DNA of 64,000 nucleotides. It comes from Mikania micrantha (Eukaryota > Streptophyta > Magnoliopsida > Asterales > Asteraceae). The first letter of the stretch is position 1; each line of letters opens with the position of its first letter. A program made the translations under genes and the position numbers. Shown piece after piece: positions 24,579-36,240 of this stretch. The stretch spans positions 63,585,279 to 63,649,278 of the forward strand of contig CM018680.1 in the NCBI GenBank assembly GCA_009363875.1, written 5' to 3'. The notes under the pieces are model-generated. The model had not been told where the DNA came from. It did no database searches and saw nothing but the letters and a program-made list of their open reading frames with translations.

Positions 24579-25162
24579 TATTGGGTCTTGAAAAGTCAAG
24601 ACCAACGGTTCATTTGGATAGATGAAATGTAAACATGAAGTATTATGTATTTGTTAATTAGGGAGCAACGAGTCACCGCACGAGCCACTAAAGACTCAAG
24701 ATTACGAAGACACTTGATGACCAAAAGACCCGAAGACCACAACAAATGATAGAGCTTAATTTATTATTTATTATTTATTATTTATTGTCATTTTGTTGTA
24801 CTTGTTGTTTTTAGGGTTTTAGGTCATGTGACATTATAAATAGAGATTATTCTCATTTGTAGCAAAAACAACACAGACAAGAGAATGGTGAGGGTGTGCT
24901 TCAAATATAATCTTGAGAGAGCTCTCCCCCATGAACTCCATGGATTCTTTATCTATGGAGTTTGAGAGCATGTGAGGGGTAGGTAATGTAATCTTTTGAC
25001 TAATGAATGTTATTTCTTTACATTGTTAGTTGTTACATTACATCTCAGATTCGTTCTTGGTTGTGTTCTTCAACATCTTCACCCATCTGAAAAACTTTCT
25101 CTGTTATTCATCTGCGTAATCTTCACAAATCGGGTAGGTCCTATTCCCCAACCGTTTTTACA
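24579..25162 (+). repeat. 5' LTR of the 3.3-kb element
   Basis: Begins TATTGGGTC (first bases altered from TGTTGGG), ends CGTTTTTACA. A TATA-like TTATAAATAGAG at about 24835 is the likely core promoter. Confidence 0.85.
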
Positions 25163-25164
25163 AT

Positions 25165-25176
25165 TGGTATCAGAGC
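25165..25176 (+). promoter_or_regulatory. Primer binding site (initiator Met-tRNA)
   Basis: TGGTATCAGAGC, the complement of the 3' end of plant initiator Met-tRNA, two bases after the 5' LTR. Confidence 0.85.
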
Positions 25177-25574
25177 CAAGTTCTCCAGATTATCATTCTA
25201 ACAATTGATTCTCTCAAACTTGTGCTCAATACACTGATTTTGTGAATTTTTGTGAAAGTTCTTTGAAGATGTTCTTGTTCTGGGTTCTCCGTTATTCAAT
25301 TTATTTGGGTTATATTTTTTTTTTTTGGTGTTTTGATATGGTAAACACAAGTGGTTTGACTCTCCCTAATATATGTCAAAACCCTACCCAAATGTGATCT
25401 TTATCGAACGAGTTATCAAATTTTTATTCATTTGACAAAAATGGAGACGGATGAAAAATTGTAGGGCAGCTGGGTTTGTTTCAAAAAAAAGAACATTATG
25501 ATGACGGCTGCGTTCTTGAATTTAGGGTTTTCAGAAGGTTTTATTTGATTGGTTTTCGGAAGCTCACCATGGAT

Positions 25575-25960
25575 ATTCTTTAAAATTATAAGCTTCTGAT
25601 GGCTATTGCTTCCTATGGCTATTGCTTCGTATGGATATTGCTTCCTATGGCTACTGCTTCTGATTCGAAATTGCTTCATATGCACAAATTTGCTTCCGAA
25701 GCATAAAAATTGCTTCCGAAGCACAAGTAGCTTCCAAAGCACAAGTAGCTTCCAAAGCACAAGTAGCTTCCGAAGCATAAAAATTGCTTCCTAAGTACAA
25801 ATTAGCTTCCGAAGCACAATTTGATTCCGAAGCACAATTTGCTTTTGATGCACAATTTGCTTCCTAAGGAAAAGTTGCTTCCTAAGCATAATTTTCTTCC
25901 GATTGAAAACTACTTCCGAAGCATCTTCTGAAGACATCTCCTTCTGATGAGTGAAGCTTT
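25575..25960 (+). repeat. Array of GCTTCCGAAGCACAA-like units
   Basis: Runs of GCTTCC(G/A/T)AAGCACAA with spacing of about 17-20 bp, most regular at 25690-25860, preceded by TATGGCTATTGCTTCC units. The core CTTCCGAAG is a palindrome and recurs in the LTRs and 3' spacer of the Sirevirus at 33155-51193. Confidence 0.85.
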
Positions 25961-26029
25961 TTCTGAAATTGAATTACTATTGCTTATGAGAGTTACTTCC
26001 AAAGAGCAGAGGTATTATTGGTATGTAAA

Positions 26030-26520
26030 GGAGGTTAGCTTCTTAAGTGCTAGTTTATGATGTCCAAGTGCTAATGCATCTATAAATCAGTACTTATGAA
26101 GTTAACCAAATGTTTCTTAAGTAAAATCATCTCTTGATATGTAATGCCTTCTTTCTAAGTGTTAATTTGGATGATGTCCAAGTGCTAATGCATCTTCAAA
26201 TCAACACTTTAGAATTTGACAACATATGATATTACTTCTGAAGCACATTTGACTTTGGTTCCCTCATTTGGTATTACAAGATGTTAACTTTCTAAGTGTT
26301 CATTTGTGATGTCCAAGTTCTAATGCATCTACAAATTAGCACTTTGAAATTAACAAAATGTTTCATAAGTGATGTTTTTTCTTGATATGCAATGTGCACT
26401 TCTTATTTGTTTATTTCTGTGATATCCAAGTGCTAATGCATCCTCAAATAAACACTTTATAAATTGATAACATATGACATCATTTTTGAAACACATCAGC
26501 CTTTGGTTCGCTCATTCGAT
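26030..26520 (+). repeat. Tandem repeats with TGTCCAAGTGCTAATGCATC core
   Basis: Two units of about 245 bp (from about 26030 and 26283), each made of two subunits carrying GATGTCCAAGTGCTAATGC or a close variant at about 26060, 26171, 26308 and 26424. Non-coding. Confidence 0.8.
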
Positions 26521-27271
26521 TTCATCATTGGAAGTACTTTACTCTTTGGCATGATAGAGCTGAAACTTATACATTATCAGAAAATCAACATAAGTTAATG
26601 ATGTATATTCTGTAAGTCCAATTGGGGTTCCAGATCTACTACATGGAACATATTACCGGTTTGCAATGATTGCTTCCGAATAACACTACTTGTTTTTGAA
26701 GACTTGATGGATCATCACACGTCAGTTATCTATATCATCAGTTTAGGGGGAAATTGATGGATTAAACTGATGGCAAGTGTGTTATCAGTGGTTTATCAGT
26801 GAAGACTTTGGTTTCATTGATGTGAAGATTTCTTATTCTGCTTTGAAGACTCTTAACTTTCAGATTGTTGAGATATGGTTTTCTTTTATCTTTGAGCTTG
26901 CATTTGTCATATGTTCATTACAAGGATTGGTTGGAGTCCTACACTTGAACCGACATCCTATATTCTTACATCTTTTTGGGTTGGGATGAAGATTAAGATT
27001 ACACTCTATATGCTTCCATTCTTGGTGTTGGGGATGAAGATTGAGATTAGTTAATCGTAGGAGGAGCTTAATCGAAGGGGGAGAAGATAAATGAAGGCCA
27101 TAGAACTTCAAGATGTTTGTTATGGGTTTGAGAAGCGGATAAGGAAGATTCACTTTGTGTTGCGGTGAAAGAAACATGAATTGTATCTACACAAGTTCAA
27201 TCTTAAAATTCATGTTTGTTTCATCATTTTTCTGCATTGGCTTACATTCATCTAACCAAATAGGGGGAGAC

Positions 27272-27852
27272 TGTTGGGTCTAGAAAAGTCAAGACCAACG
27301 ATTAATTTGGATAGATGAAATGTAAACATGAATTATTATGTATTTGTTGATTAGGGAGCAACGAGTCACCGCACGAGCCACTAAAGACTCAAGATTACGA
27401 AGATACTTGATGACCAAAAGACCCGAAGACCACAACAAATGATAGAGCTTAATTTATTATTTATTATTTATTTTCATTTTTTTGTATTTGTTGTTTTTAG
27501 GGTTTTAGGTCATGTGACACTATAAATAGAGATTATTCTCATTTGTAGAAAAAGAAAAACAGACAAGAGAGTGGTGAGGGTGTGCTTCAAATGTAATCTT
27601 GAGAGTGCTCTCCCCCATGAACTCCATGGATTCTTTATCCATAGAGTTTGAGAGCATGTGAGGGGTAGGTAATGTAATCTTATTGACTAATGAATCTTAT
27701 TTCTTTACATTGTTAGTTGTTACATTACATCTCAGATTCGTTCTTGGTTGTGTTCTTCAACATCTTCACCCATCTGAAAGACTTTCTCTGTTATTCATCT
27801 GCATATTTTCACAAATCGGGTAGGTCCTATTCCGCAAGCAACCGTTTTTACA
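27272..27852 (+). repeat. 3' LTR of the 3.3-kb element
   Basis: Starts TGTTGGGTCTAG right after the polypurine tract, ends TTTTTACA; differs from the 5' copy at about 28 sites including small indels. Confidence 0.85.
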
Positions 27853-27975
27853 GTGGTGATAATGTGGAGTGATAGGGAAGTGATAGGGAGTGCTGATATG
27901 ATATGGAGTGATAAGGGGTGATGATGTTGGTTTATTATGTGGTGTCTATGTGAAGTTATGAGGGCTTGATGATAA

Positions 27976-29630
27976 GGCTATGTGTTACGCATCACCTCAT
28001 CACTCCACGTAGGCGCCACATAATAAACTAACAGCATTACCCATTATCACTCCACATAATCTTTACATATGTTATCCATCACCCCCCCTCCATCACTCCA
28101 CGTCATCACCACCTTTATTCAATATTTTATTATTCGAATTTTAATTTTTAATTATAAATTAAATTAAAAAAGACATAATATTATTAAGAAAATTAATATT
28201 ACAAAATAAAATAAAAAATTACATAATAAAAAAATTAAACTACATAATAAAAGATACAATAAAAAAATTAATCCATATTGTATCGTTTCAAAAGCCATTC
28301 CTTCGTCTTCTCGGTCATTTCACGAGCGCGACCTGTTTAAGTGATCAGTTGGAGTTCACAACAATTTCATATAATTGTTGTATTGTTTTTGCTCCTGTAA
28401 GCCGACAAATTTTTGTAACGACTCGGAGATGATCTCCAATATTTCTTTGTAATCGGTTGAAGACAAGGCTTGTGGTCATTTACCCTTGTTGTTTCAACCA
28501 TTCGGACATTGAGAAGAGGGTGAGGAGGCATGTTCATTTCGACTTCCTCATCTGACTCGTTTAAGTTAACTAAACATCTACCAGTTGAGTCGGATTGAGT
28601 GGTCGTGTACTTTCCTGAAGATGATGTCTTCGTCCATTTCGAAGTTTGTAACTTCAGGACGGGATGCCATTTGGTTGATTTTTTCATAACTTGTTACGCC
28701 GCAATATTAGAAAATGGTCCGTTTTCTCGAGCATAGGTCATCAAGGCCTCGTTTATGACCGTTTCGTCGTTCTCACCACTTTTACGGTTGTTGTGGTGTT
28801 AAACCCATATGCCGCTAAATTTCGCGACTTTACGATGTAAATCACGCCATATGCCGGAAATCATGTCGTTCGTCCGGTAGGAGTCACGACCCATTGCCGA
28901 AAAAAACTAGGCTCTAACGCGTCTCCAAAATTCCATGCTCGTTTGGTTGTTACTAACGAACAGATCTTTGGAAACATCAATGTAGGCACGAGCTAGTGCC
29001 ACCGCCTTAACTTCCGACCATTGAGTGATGCTCGGTTTTATTGTTTTTTCGGGCAATTCCTTTCGTCGGTGCTTGCGACGCGATGGAGTCGGTTGCGCGT
29101 GGGTTGTGTTTCCGGAATCACGTCAACATCGGGTTGCGGTTGATTCTCAAAAACGTTATCAAAGGCTTATGAGTTTTGGTTGAAAAAAAGGTTGTTGTGG
29201 GTATCAATTTGAGAATTCTAGAAATTGGTTCGGGTTGTTTGGATTGTTTGGATGACTTGAGGTTGGTAACAATTCATAAACGGGTTAAAATATGAGTTGT
29301 TTGGGTCCATGGTAGTATAGAAGTTTTTGAAGATTTGAGAGTTGAATTTTTTGAATATTTTTTTAGAGATTAAGAGAGTATGCGAGTGTTTTTGAGGGTG
29401 TGGAATGAGTTTATATGGGTTCAATGTATTTTTTTTCAAACGGTCATATTAGCGTTTTTGTTTTTTTTTTATTTTTATTTTTTCCCTCCCAACGGTCATC
29501 ACCCTGTGAGGAGGCTCACGCCTTGACCCATCATGCTACCCTCACGTCCTGTGTAATGGGGGAAGGCGCAACCAGGGCGTGACCGGTGCCCCTCTCGCCT
29601 TACTCACGATGCACAACACATAGCCTTATG
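27976..29630 (-). mobile_element. PIF/Harbinger-like element 2, ORF1 only
   Basis: Ends GGCTATGTGTTACGCATCAC and (inverted right end) GGCTATGTGTTGTGCATCGT form the terminal repeats. Flanking triplets are TAA on the left and TTA on the right; the superfamily duplicates a 3-bp TWA target, so the fit is suggestive, not exact. About 1.65 kb, with one ORF on the minus strand and no transposase. It abuts element 1 in opposite orientation. Confidence 0.7.
28268..29310 (-). pseudogene. Harbinger-type Myb/SANT-like ORF1 protein, copy 2
   Basis: Start MDPNNSYFNPFMNCYQPQ at 29310, stop TAA at 28268-28270 after a terminal Met-Asp. Same order as copy 1: Asn/Gln-rich N-terminus, basic stretch, SANT-like block around 28780-29000, then KKSTKWHPVLKLQTSKW (28620-28685) and LVNLNESDEEVEMNMPP. 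Frame breaks occur around 29200 and between 28690 and 29030, so no single frame spans it. The presumed partner transposase is absent from the window. Confidence 0.7.
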
Positions 29631-29650
29631 CACATAGTGGAATTATTTAT

Positions 29651-31936
29651 TTGATTTGACACGTTAGATGTGATAGGTTACTATCAATAATAATTGTTAT
29701 ATTAAAAATTAAATTTTAATTGCATTAACAAGTTGATAGTTCTGAATAGTTTGTAGTCAATCACAATTATGTGAAAAATTCTAAACCTAAGACTATAGAT
29801 AAGAAATTAAACAAATAGTTGCAGCCAAATTCATATGCATTTGTTGGGTACATATACGAGACATGACCTAACTAGTTTGAGATGATTTCATTGGAATCAA
29901 TAAGAGGCGTCAACAGTAGCAGTATCTTTTTATATACACTAGGTGGAACAACAAACCAAACCGTTACAAAGGTTTTTGAACAATGAAAACCAAAACCAAA
30001 CCGTTAAAAATAAAAGAAGAATTGTTATTAACTCTTTGGTTTTACGGTTTAAGATTTTGAGTTTATTAAAAATATAAATTGAGTCAAACCAAATCTTTTA
30101 TGGTTTGAGCCAACTAATAACACCAAGACCAAATGTGTATTTTAAATGACACATAACTCATTAACTTATTGTACACGCACACACTTATATGTACATATAC
30201 ATATGTGTGTTTTTATATACAATCATATATTTATATACGCACGGTTTAGTGTTTATATGATGTTTTTGGATTAATCGTAAACCAAACTCTTCGCTACAGT
30301 TTCAAACTCTTGAAACTGAACGACAAAATGTTTGGAAAAACCAACTGTAAAACCAAATAGTTGGCTGGTTAGGACGGTTTTGCAGTTTCAAACTAGACCA
30401 TGAACACCAATATAAGATATATATAATTGCTTAAATGTAATGATCGTCATTCATTGACATGGTTAAATTCATTTCTTAAATGAGACAATAACAAGGGTCA
30501 ATTTTACGTATTGTGTTAGATGTGGGATATGCATCTATTTAATTCTAATAAATAAAAGTTTTTACGATCGTATATATTGTTTCTAGAGTACATCAGATTT
30601 GATTTTTCGCATCTTTCTACTATTAAATATTTCTCAAATTAAATAATGATATTAATTATAAAGTATATTTTTTATATAATTTTAAAATAAATGTATATTT
30701 TTAATACATTAAAATATATTAATATTAAATAATGAACTTTTTAAATAAACAAATTATAAAATTTTAAAAACAATTATTTAAATCAAAATGTTTAAAAAAC
30801 ATAAAAAAGTTAGCATTAAAAAAATTATTATTTCTATAACTAAAGTATTAAATTATACGGAATGATAATCATATTTTATATTGTCTAAACATTCATAGAT
30901 AAATATTTATTGTATATCTTTATTAGATGAGATGATGACATTTTTGGGTCTATGAGTCTTAATGATTCAATATGATAAAAGCATGATCATGCTCAAACTA
31001 GGTTGATTTACAAAGAATGTTTATTAGATCACTTTAAATCATGATAGAGAAACATAATAATTGAACACCAATAAGTTTGATCACTACTCATTAATTTATT
31101 ATGTTTAACGATATATGATGTTGATAGATAATCGATGACTTACCATGCATATCATATTAAGATAATGTATGGTTCATTCAAAAGAAATGGATGCTAATAA
31201 TGACAAACTTAATGTGTTACTAGGGCAGTGGAATGTTGCTAGACAAATCACGCTGTCAATATCATGATACATCGAATCTTATGAAAGTAAGAAAATGTTA
31301 ATTCATTAGAGACACAATTCATCGTGACTAATTGACATGACCCATATCACATTATCCTACAGGGTTACACACAAAGAATGAGTTGACTGTGTTTTAAGAG
31401 AGCTTTATACATTTTAACCAAAAATAATTTTGCAACAAACGGTCAAATTTTTCTTAACCACAATGATCAAGAATTCTTAAACATGAATATAATTGAATGA
31501 TTTAATATGTATATGTTTGTAGAAAGTAACGCAAAAAGAAAAGATAAAAACTAACGAGGATGAAAGCAAGAGCAAGACACAATAGTCTTGAAGGAGTCAA
31601 CAAAGATTTCCTAAGAAACAAAACTATATATAGGAGATTAAAGCACAAAATCTTCAAATAGAAGAAACAATTTCAATATATGTTTAAAAGAATTGAAAGA
31701 TAATGGGTAGATTACAATAGAACCAGTGATAAACTCCTAATTGTGTAGAGAAGATGAAGACCCAAATGAAAAACTTATTATTCACGGGGTTGTAATCGAG
31801 CTGGGCATGGCTCTAGCTTGACTCAAGATTTTTTGAGCCAAGCATGGGTTGAGTCGAAATTTTTTTCTAGCCAAAAGTTAAACACGTATAAAACCTCAAG
31901 CCACGAACAAGCTCGTTTTCTTTACCTTCATCTACT
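29651..31936. other. AT-rich intergenic DNA with decayed small elements
   Basis: No gene. 29940-30415 is dense in AAACC/GGTTT words (CAAACCAAACCGTTA, GGTTTTGCAGTTTCAAAC) as in small hAT-type elements, without a convincing TSD. 31795-31920 has alternating GAGCC/GGCTC words. The remainder is AT-rich text with no recognised signal. Confidence 0.4.
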
Positions 31937-31956
31937 TTGTGTGTGTGTGTGTGTGT

Positions 31957-32325
31957 ATGGGGAAGGGTCTCTAAAAAATCTTCATTTAGAAAAAAAACTA
32001 AGAAAACTAACCCAATCATTACCAATTAAACTTTTTTTTTTTCATTTTTTTCCTATTTCCTTTTATTATAAGATAAGAAATGTTAAATAAGAAAAAGATA
32101 TGCATTTTGGGTCATTACATATACGTAACTGCATAAGTTACGTACAAGACTTTTTAAGTTACACATACCTAACTTCGTAATCTACATATTTTTTTTTCAA
32201 AAAATTCCTTTTTATTATAACATTTATAACCTTATAATAAAAAAAATATAAATTTTTTTAACAAATTTATTGTTAATATGAGTTTTCTCTAAAATAAAGA
32301 GCTTTTTTATGAACCTTCCTATACA
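31957..32325. mobile_element. Foldback MITE, relative of the one at 19,345
   Basis: The left part GGGGAAGGGTCTCTAAAAAA and the inverted right end GGAAGGTTCATAAAAAAG are similar. The interior carries TTACATATACGTAACT and TTCGTAATCTACATAT as at 19560-19600. It sits between (TG)n (31937-31957) and ACACACACAC (32325-32332), so its TSD is masked by the microsatellites. Confidence 0.6.
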
Positions 32326-32635
32326 CACACACTGTATAATAAACAAAAATTTGGTAAAACACATGTCAACATTCTATATCACTTGAGAAATATTTTTCTG
32401 TCTCTCTCCTAATAAATATTCGCATGTCATCTTTTAATTAAATTTTGATTTTTTCATCATTTCAACCTTATTAAATATTTATAATTTATTAAACTTGGTA
32501 AATAATATAATTACATTATAAATCAATTATTTATTACCTTTCATAAAATTTATTTAAGAAAATACAGCATGCTATCTTAAATAAATAATTTTAAAATTAA
32601 AATATTTAACACGTTTTAACCTTCTATATGTGTAT

Positions 32636-33012
32636 GGGGAATGATAATTTGAAAACCCTTTTTATTGTGAAAACCATGGTAAAAACCATGTAAAAAAACC
32701 TTTTATCACTTTTTTGACAGGTTTGTTACATTATTTGATGCATTATTTATAAAAAAATTAAAAAAACTCAAAGAATTTTTTTAACTTCTTTTCTAAAATC
32801 ATGCCACACATATGTAACGTTATGTAAAAATTTCGTAAAAACTAGGCATAACGTTACATATAATTTACATCGTTTTACAAAATATTTTGTAAAAAAAATA
32901 TCTGGTTGCTTTTTCAATTTTTTAAAAAATGTACCAAATACTGTTACATGGTTTTTACCATGGGTTTAATGGTTTTCACAAGAAAAATAGGGTTTTCATT
33001 ATATGAGTTCCC
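32636..33012. mobile_element. (TA)n-bounded foldback MITE D
   Basis: The arms pair: GTGAAAACCATGGTAAAAACCATG on the left (two overlapping words) with CATGGTTTTTACCATGGG on the right, and ATGTAACGTTATG with its inverse CATAACGTTACAT at the centre. It is followed by TATATATATATA, which joins it to the next element. Confidence 0.7.
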
Positions 33013-33031
33013 TATATATATATATATAATG

Positions 33032-33154
33032 AAAACCCACTTGATTTGAGAAAACCTTAAAAAACCCTATGTAACAAAAGTTTTCTTTTTTGAATTTTTT
33101 TTAGTTTTGTAACATTATTAGGGTCATTTTTATGAAAAAATATAAAAAAAACGC
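33032..33154. mobile_element. Foldback MITE E, left part (rest at 51194-51437)
   Basis: Left arm TGAAAACCCACTTGATTTGA and TGTAACA words. The matching right arm AGTTTTCTCAACTAAAGTGA lies at about 51403-51425. The two parts are separated by the 18-kb Sirevirus, and the duplicated AACGC (33150-33154 and 51194-51198) marks the insertion point. Confidence 0.75.
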
Positions 33155-33945
33155 TGTTGGATCGGGTTGCTTAATCTAAACAACACTTCACAAGTATTTC
33201 GTTATACAATCTAACAGATGCGGAATGTTCTGTTAGAATAATCTCACAAGCACTCAAAATGACAAAGTAATAATCCTTGAACACTAATAGGAACACAAGA
33301 ATAATTTCAAGCTCAAGGATATATTTCTCTCAAAGTTACAAGTGTACAAGCACACCTTGCTCAAATATACAATGGGAGGTTATATAGCCGAGGCTACAAC
33401 CGTATACACTTAGGAATACAAGTTGGGTATACTAGACAAGTACATAAAGTAAAGCTTATTCTAGTATGTTGAGTGTCTTAACAGGCTAAGACACTCAGTC
33501 ATAATCATTATATTAATAGACATTGACTTTACAAAGGACTACTAAATACAAAAGACATTTAATGTTGTTGATCTTCAAGGCTTCAGATGATCTTTTGCAT
33601 TTAATGTAGCATGGGAGAGGTAAGGTGCTTTATCTGACTCATTACATGTTGTCTTTGTCTTTACTCAGAACAGCATGTCTTGTGTCAGTACCTTTTGTAC
33701 TATGAGAGTAATCTGCTACAGTCTTTGTTAGAGGATAAACCTCGGAAGTCTTTGTCTTCGGTGCATAAGAGGATTCCTCGGAAGCAGTTGTCTTGTATAA
33801 CCTTCGGCAGGAACCAGTTACCCTTCGGAAGCAATGCTGCTTCCGAAGAATCACTTCTTCCTTCCGAAGGTTTTTATTCAAATAAGCTCCTATACTTAGA
33901 CAAAATAAGAAGTTTGGTGAGCATCAGCCTTTATTAGTCTCTACA
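33155..33945 (-). repeat. 3' LTR of the Sirevirus
   Basis: 791 bp, identical to 50403-51193 except at 4 positions. It contains clustered CTTCGGAAG/CTTCCGAAG words (33740-33870). Confidence 0.95.
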
Positions 33946-33956
33946 GTCTCCCCCTA
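33946..33956 (-). promoter_or_regulatory. Polypurine tract of the Sirevirus
   Basis: Reads AGGGGGAGAC on the minus strand directly against the 3' LTR; plus-strand DNA synthesis would start here. It lies about 20 bp after the stop of the 3' ORF. Confidence 0.85.
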
Positions 33957-33976
33957 GGCTGATGCTACCAAAACTT

Positions 33977-35599
33977 CTAAGGAAGGAACCTTGGCTTCCA
34001 TGTACCCCTCAGTACCTGTGCCCTTTTTCTTATCAATCTGATTGCTGACCTCCCATCTGCTCCATTGTCAGGATTATTGAGAGGGAGCTTATCTAGATCA
34101 AAGATATAGGGTTTTGCCAACAATATCAGATGCACAAGATCCACCAGTTTTATTTCTCCATTGTAGTCGGTGAGGATGAATATCCTTTCTTGTGCATTGA
34201 AGCTCCAATTTACTAAGGGGATGTATGAATGCTCATGCATTAGTCTACGGATATCCCTCATATCTTCTCGAGATTGTGTAGTTTTAGGAGCTGCTTCTGG
34301 TGTGACTTCAGGTACTGAGAGTGCTGCATCAGGCTCAGAGTCGGAGGAGACAGTTTTTGTTGTCTTTTTCTTTCTAGCCATGCTCTTTCTTCTTATGAAT
34401 CTTGGTTTGTCTTGAGCAGTGGCCTGACTCCTCAGAACTCTGGCCTGTTGGGCTTCCACAGTTGATCCTACTGCTGCACCTGTTGTTGCAGTAGGCTGTG
34501 ACCCAATATCCTCAGCACTTGAGGGTTCTGTTCTCCTCTCTTCAGCCTGTGTATGTCTCTCAGGATCAGGGTTTGGTGTTGATTGTTTCCTTGTAGTCTT
34601 CTTACCCTTTTTGAAAACTGAGGAGATTGGCATGTTATCCATACTTGGACTTGATGGAGGAGATATTGGTTCTTCTTTAGGATTTAGGGGGAACATGTTG
34701 GGGAACATTGCTTTTGTTACTTCCCCACACATGACTTCTTCTCCCTCTCTGATCCCTGCTGGGGAAATTCTATTCTTGCTCCTCCCCCTAAACCTAAGCC
34801 TCTCATTAGGCTTTCCTTTCTTGCCCTTATCTGTTCAATTGAAGGTAACTCACCTCTGGCAACTTTAGCTTTTATATCTCTGATATGCATATCCATGGTT
34901 GAGTTCTTCATTGGGCCTAGCTGCCGAGCATGGAATCCATACTCCAGAAGAAAAGCTTTGCACGTGTCTCTGTAAGCCTTGTTCTTCTGTGTCTTTGTTA
35001 GAGCAATCTGGACTTTGGATGCAGCAGCTTCCTGTTCCTGCTGCTGCATTTTGTCCAGCTCGGCAGCCATTCTAGGTACCGACCAGTTGAGGACTTCATC
35101 AAAGTCATAGCCTCTCTCTTCGAGCAAAGTGGAGAGTCTAGCTCGCTCTTCATCTAGAGAGGTATTTGGCCGGCCCTTTATTTTCTTTGGTCTTCTCTCC
35201 TCCAGTTGTGCTTCCTCCTCTGGGGTAAGCTTTCTTTTTCCTTTGTCATCAACTGTTACATTTACCCCAGAGGAGATTTCTCCTGTAGCCTCACCAATTG
35301 GTTCATCGGCATCTAGCTCCTCTGTGGAGGAATCAATAAGAATGACTGGGCCTTTGGAAGCAGATGCAGCTTCGGAGTTAACCTCAGCATTCACTGTTTC
35401 CTCCAGTTGACCAATCCCCTTAGATGATTCCTTATTAGTCTCCACAATAGGCTCAGGAGAGGAAGAGAAAGCTTCAGCAGCTTCTGTCCCAGAAGGGGAC
35501 ACAGGTTCCATGGATATTGGTTCTTCGGGTGTGGTTTCTTCCATGGCGTCCTGAGCTGCAGTCTCAGAAGGAGACTTAGTCCCAGTAGGGGACTGAGGT
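33977..35599 (-). pseudogene. Sirevirus envelope-like ORF, C-terminal part
   Basis: Continuation of the 3' ORF whose N-terminal part lies at 41527-43510; the gag-only element separates them. Two overlapping minus frames: 34717-35544 and onward to 35599 (acidic Glu/Ser/Pro-rich start, KGKRKLTPEEEAQLEERRPK, SLDEERARLSTLLEERGYDF) and 33977-34732 (basic, Ser/Thr/Lys-rich KKGKKTTRKQ, then FNAQERIFILTDYNGEIKLV). They overlap by 16 bases in different frames, so there is a frameshift or an intended second ORF. No transmembrane segment or signal peptide is evident; 'envelope-like' is a positional name only. Confidence 0.75.
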
Positions 35600-36239
35600 T
35601 GTTAGTGCATTTTCTGTGTGAAAGATGCATTTAATGTGTGAACCTCGCTTGTTGTATATGAAATCGTAGTTTGTTGTATATGATTAGAAGATCAAGACAC
35701 AAAGGGTTCGGCTAGAGTTTGATTAGGTTCGTCCAGCGAACCTATTGGTTTGTCTGGCAAACCTAATGATCTAAGTAGGTTCGGCACTTACATGTTCTAA
35801 GGTTCGGCTGTCACAAGATCACGAACCTTATCAAAGGTTCGTGTAGATAGAGGTTCGTGAAAGGGTAACATGGACGAACCTTACCTAAGGTTCGTCTACA
35901 TTGGAGGTTCGTGAATGTTTACAAGGGCCGAACCTTTGCATTTGGAAATTTATATATAGAGAAAAGGTGGTGGACTTGAAGGTAGAGAGCTCACAATTCA
36001 TGCACACAAAGTCAAATTCTCTCTCAAGCTCAAGATCAAGACTCTCTTCATCTTTGTTTCTTTTGATCGTTCAAGTGTTGTATTTTCACGTTTATTGTTT
36101 GTAAACACTTGGATATCAATGAAGAATTCAGATTTGTGATCTATTACATTGTCATTGTTGATTCAAATCTAGTTATAAACGGATTCCGCACGTTTATGAT
36201 TGAATCGTAGAATTTCGTGATCGATTCTTCAAATCTACA
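35600..36239 (+). repeat. 5' LTR of the gag-only element
   Basis: Starts TGTTAGTGCATT, ends CAAATCTACA. Between about 35705 and 35940 it holds about twelve AGGTTCG/CGAACCT words in alternating orientation, able to form several small hairpins. A TATATATA box at about 35950 precedes the likely transcript start. Confidence 0.95.
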
Positions 36240-36240
36240 G

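Larger units (their letters stand above)
24579..27852 (+). mobile_element. Non-coding LTR retrotransposon (3.3 kb)
   Basis: LTRs at 24579-25162 and 27272-27852 (about 584 and 581 bp, roughly 95 percent alike), ending in TTTTTACA and starting TATTGGG/TGTTGGG. Primer site TGGTATCAGAGC (25165-25176) follows the left LTR; a polypurine tract TAGGGGGAGAC (27261-27271) precedes the right LTR. The TSD is GTGAT/GTGGT. The 2.1-kb interior has no gag or pol. It holds a CTTCCGAAG-type array (25575-25960) and about 120-bp repeats (26030-26520). The PBS, PPT and motif match those of the Sirevirus at 33155-51193, so it is probably a deletion derivative moved by Sirevirus enzymes (inference). Confidence 0.85.
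22955..27975 (+). mobile_element. PIF/Harbinger-like element 1, ORF1 only, split by an LTR element
   Basis: The left end lies near 22955-22990 (TATGTGTTATGGTGTGTGAT, then AGAGGGGCCGGTCATGCCCC) and corresponds, inverted, to the right end of element 2 at 29540-29630. Body to 24578, then the LTR element (24579-27852), then 27858-27975, which matches the inverted left end of element 2 (GATAATGTGGAGTGAT, TTTATTATGTGGTG). It carries only the Myb/SANT-like ORF1 and no DDE transposase. Its extreme right end may lie beyond element 2 (GCACATAG at 29633-29640), which would make element 2 an insertion in this element's terminal repeat. Confidence 0.6.

Noticed and set aside
25575..25960. Repeats of GCTTCCGAAGCACAA as a possible coding repeat or CRISPR
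   Set aside because: They lie inside a non-coding LTR element, with short irregular spacing and no leader or cas genes.
29940..30415. Possible hAT element with CAAACCAAACCG text
   Set aside because: The ends are weak and the flanking 8-mers do not match.
31795..31920. GAGCC/GGCTC block as a separate small element
   Set aside because: Similar words recur at 54170-54220, but no terminal repeats or TSD could be placed.
33642..33937. Small frames in the Sirevirus LTRs
   Set aside because: They are present identically in both LTRs and explained by the CTTCCGAAG-rich regulatory region.
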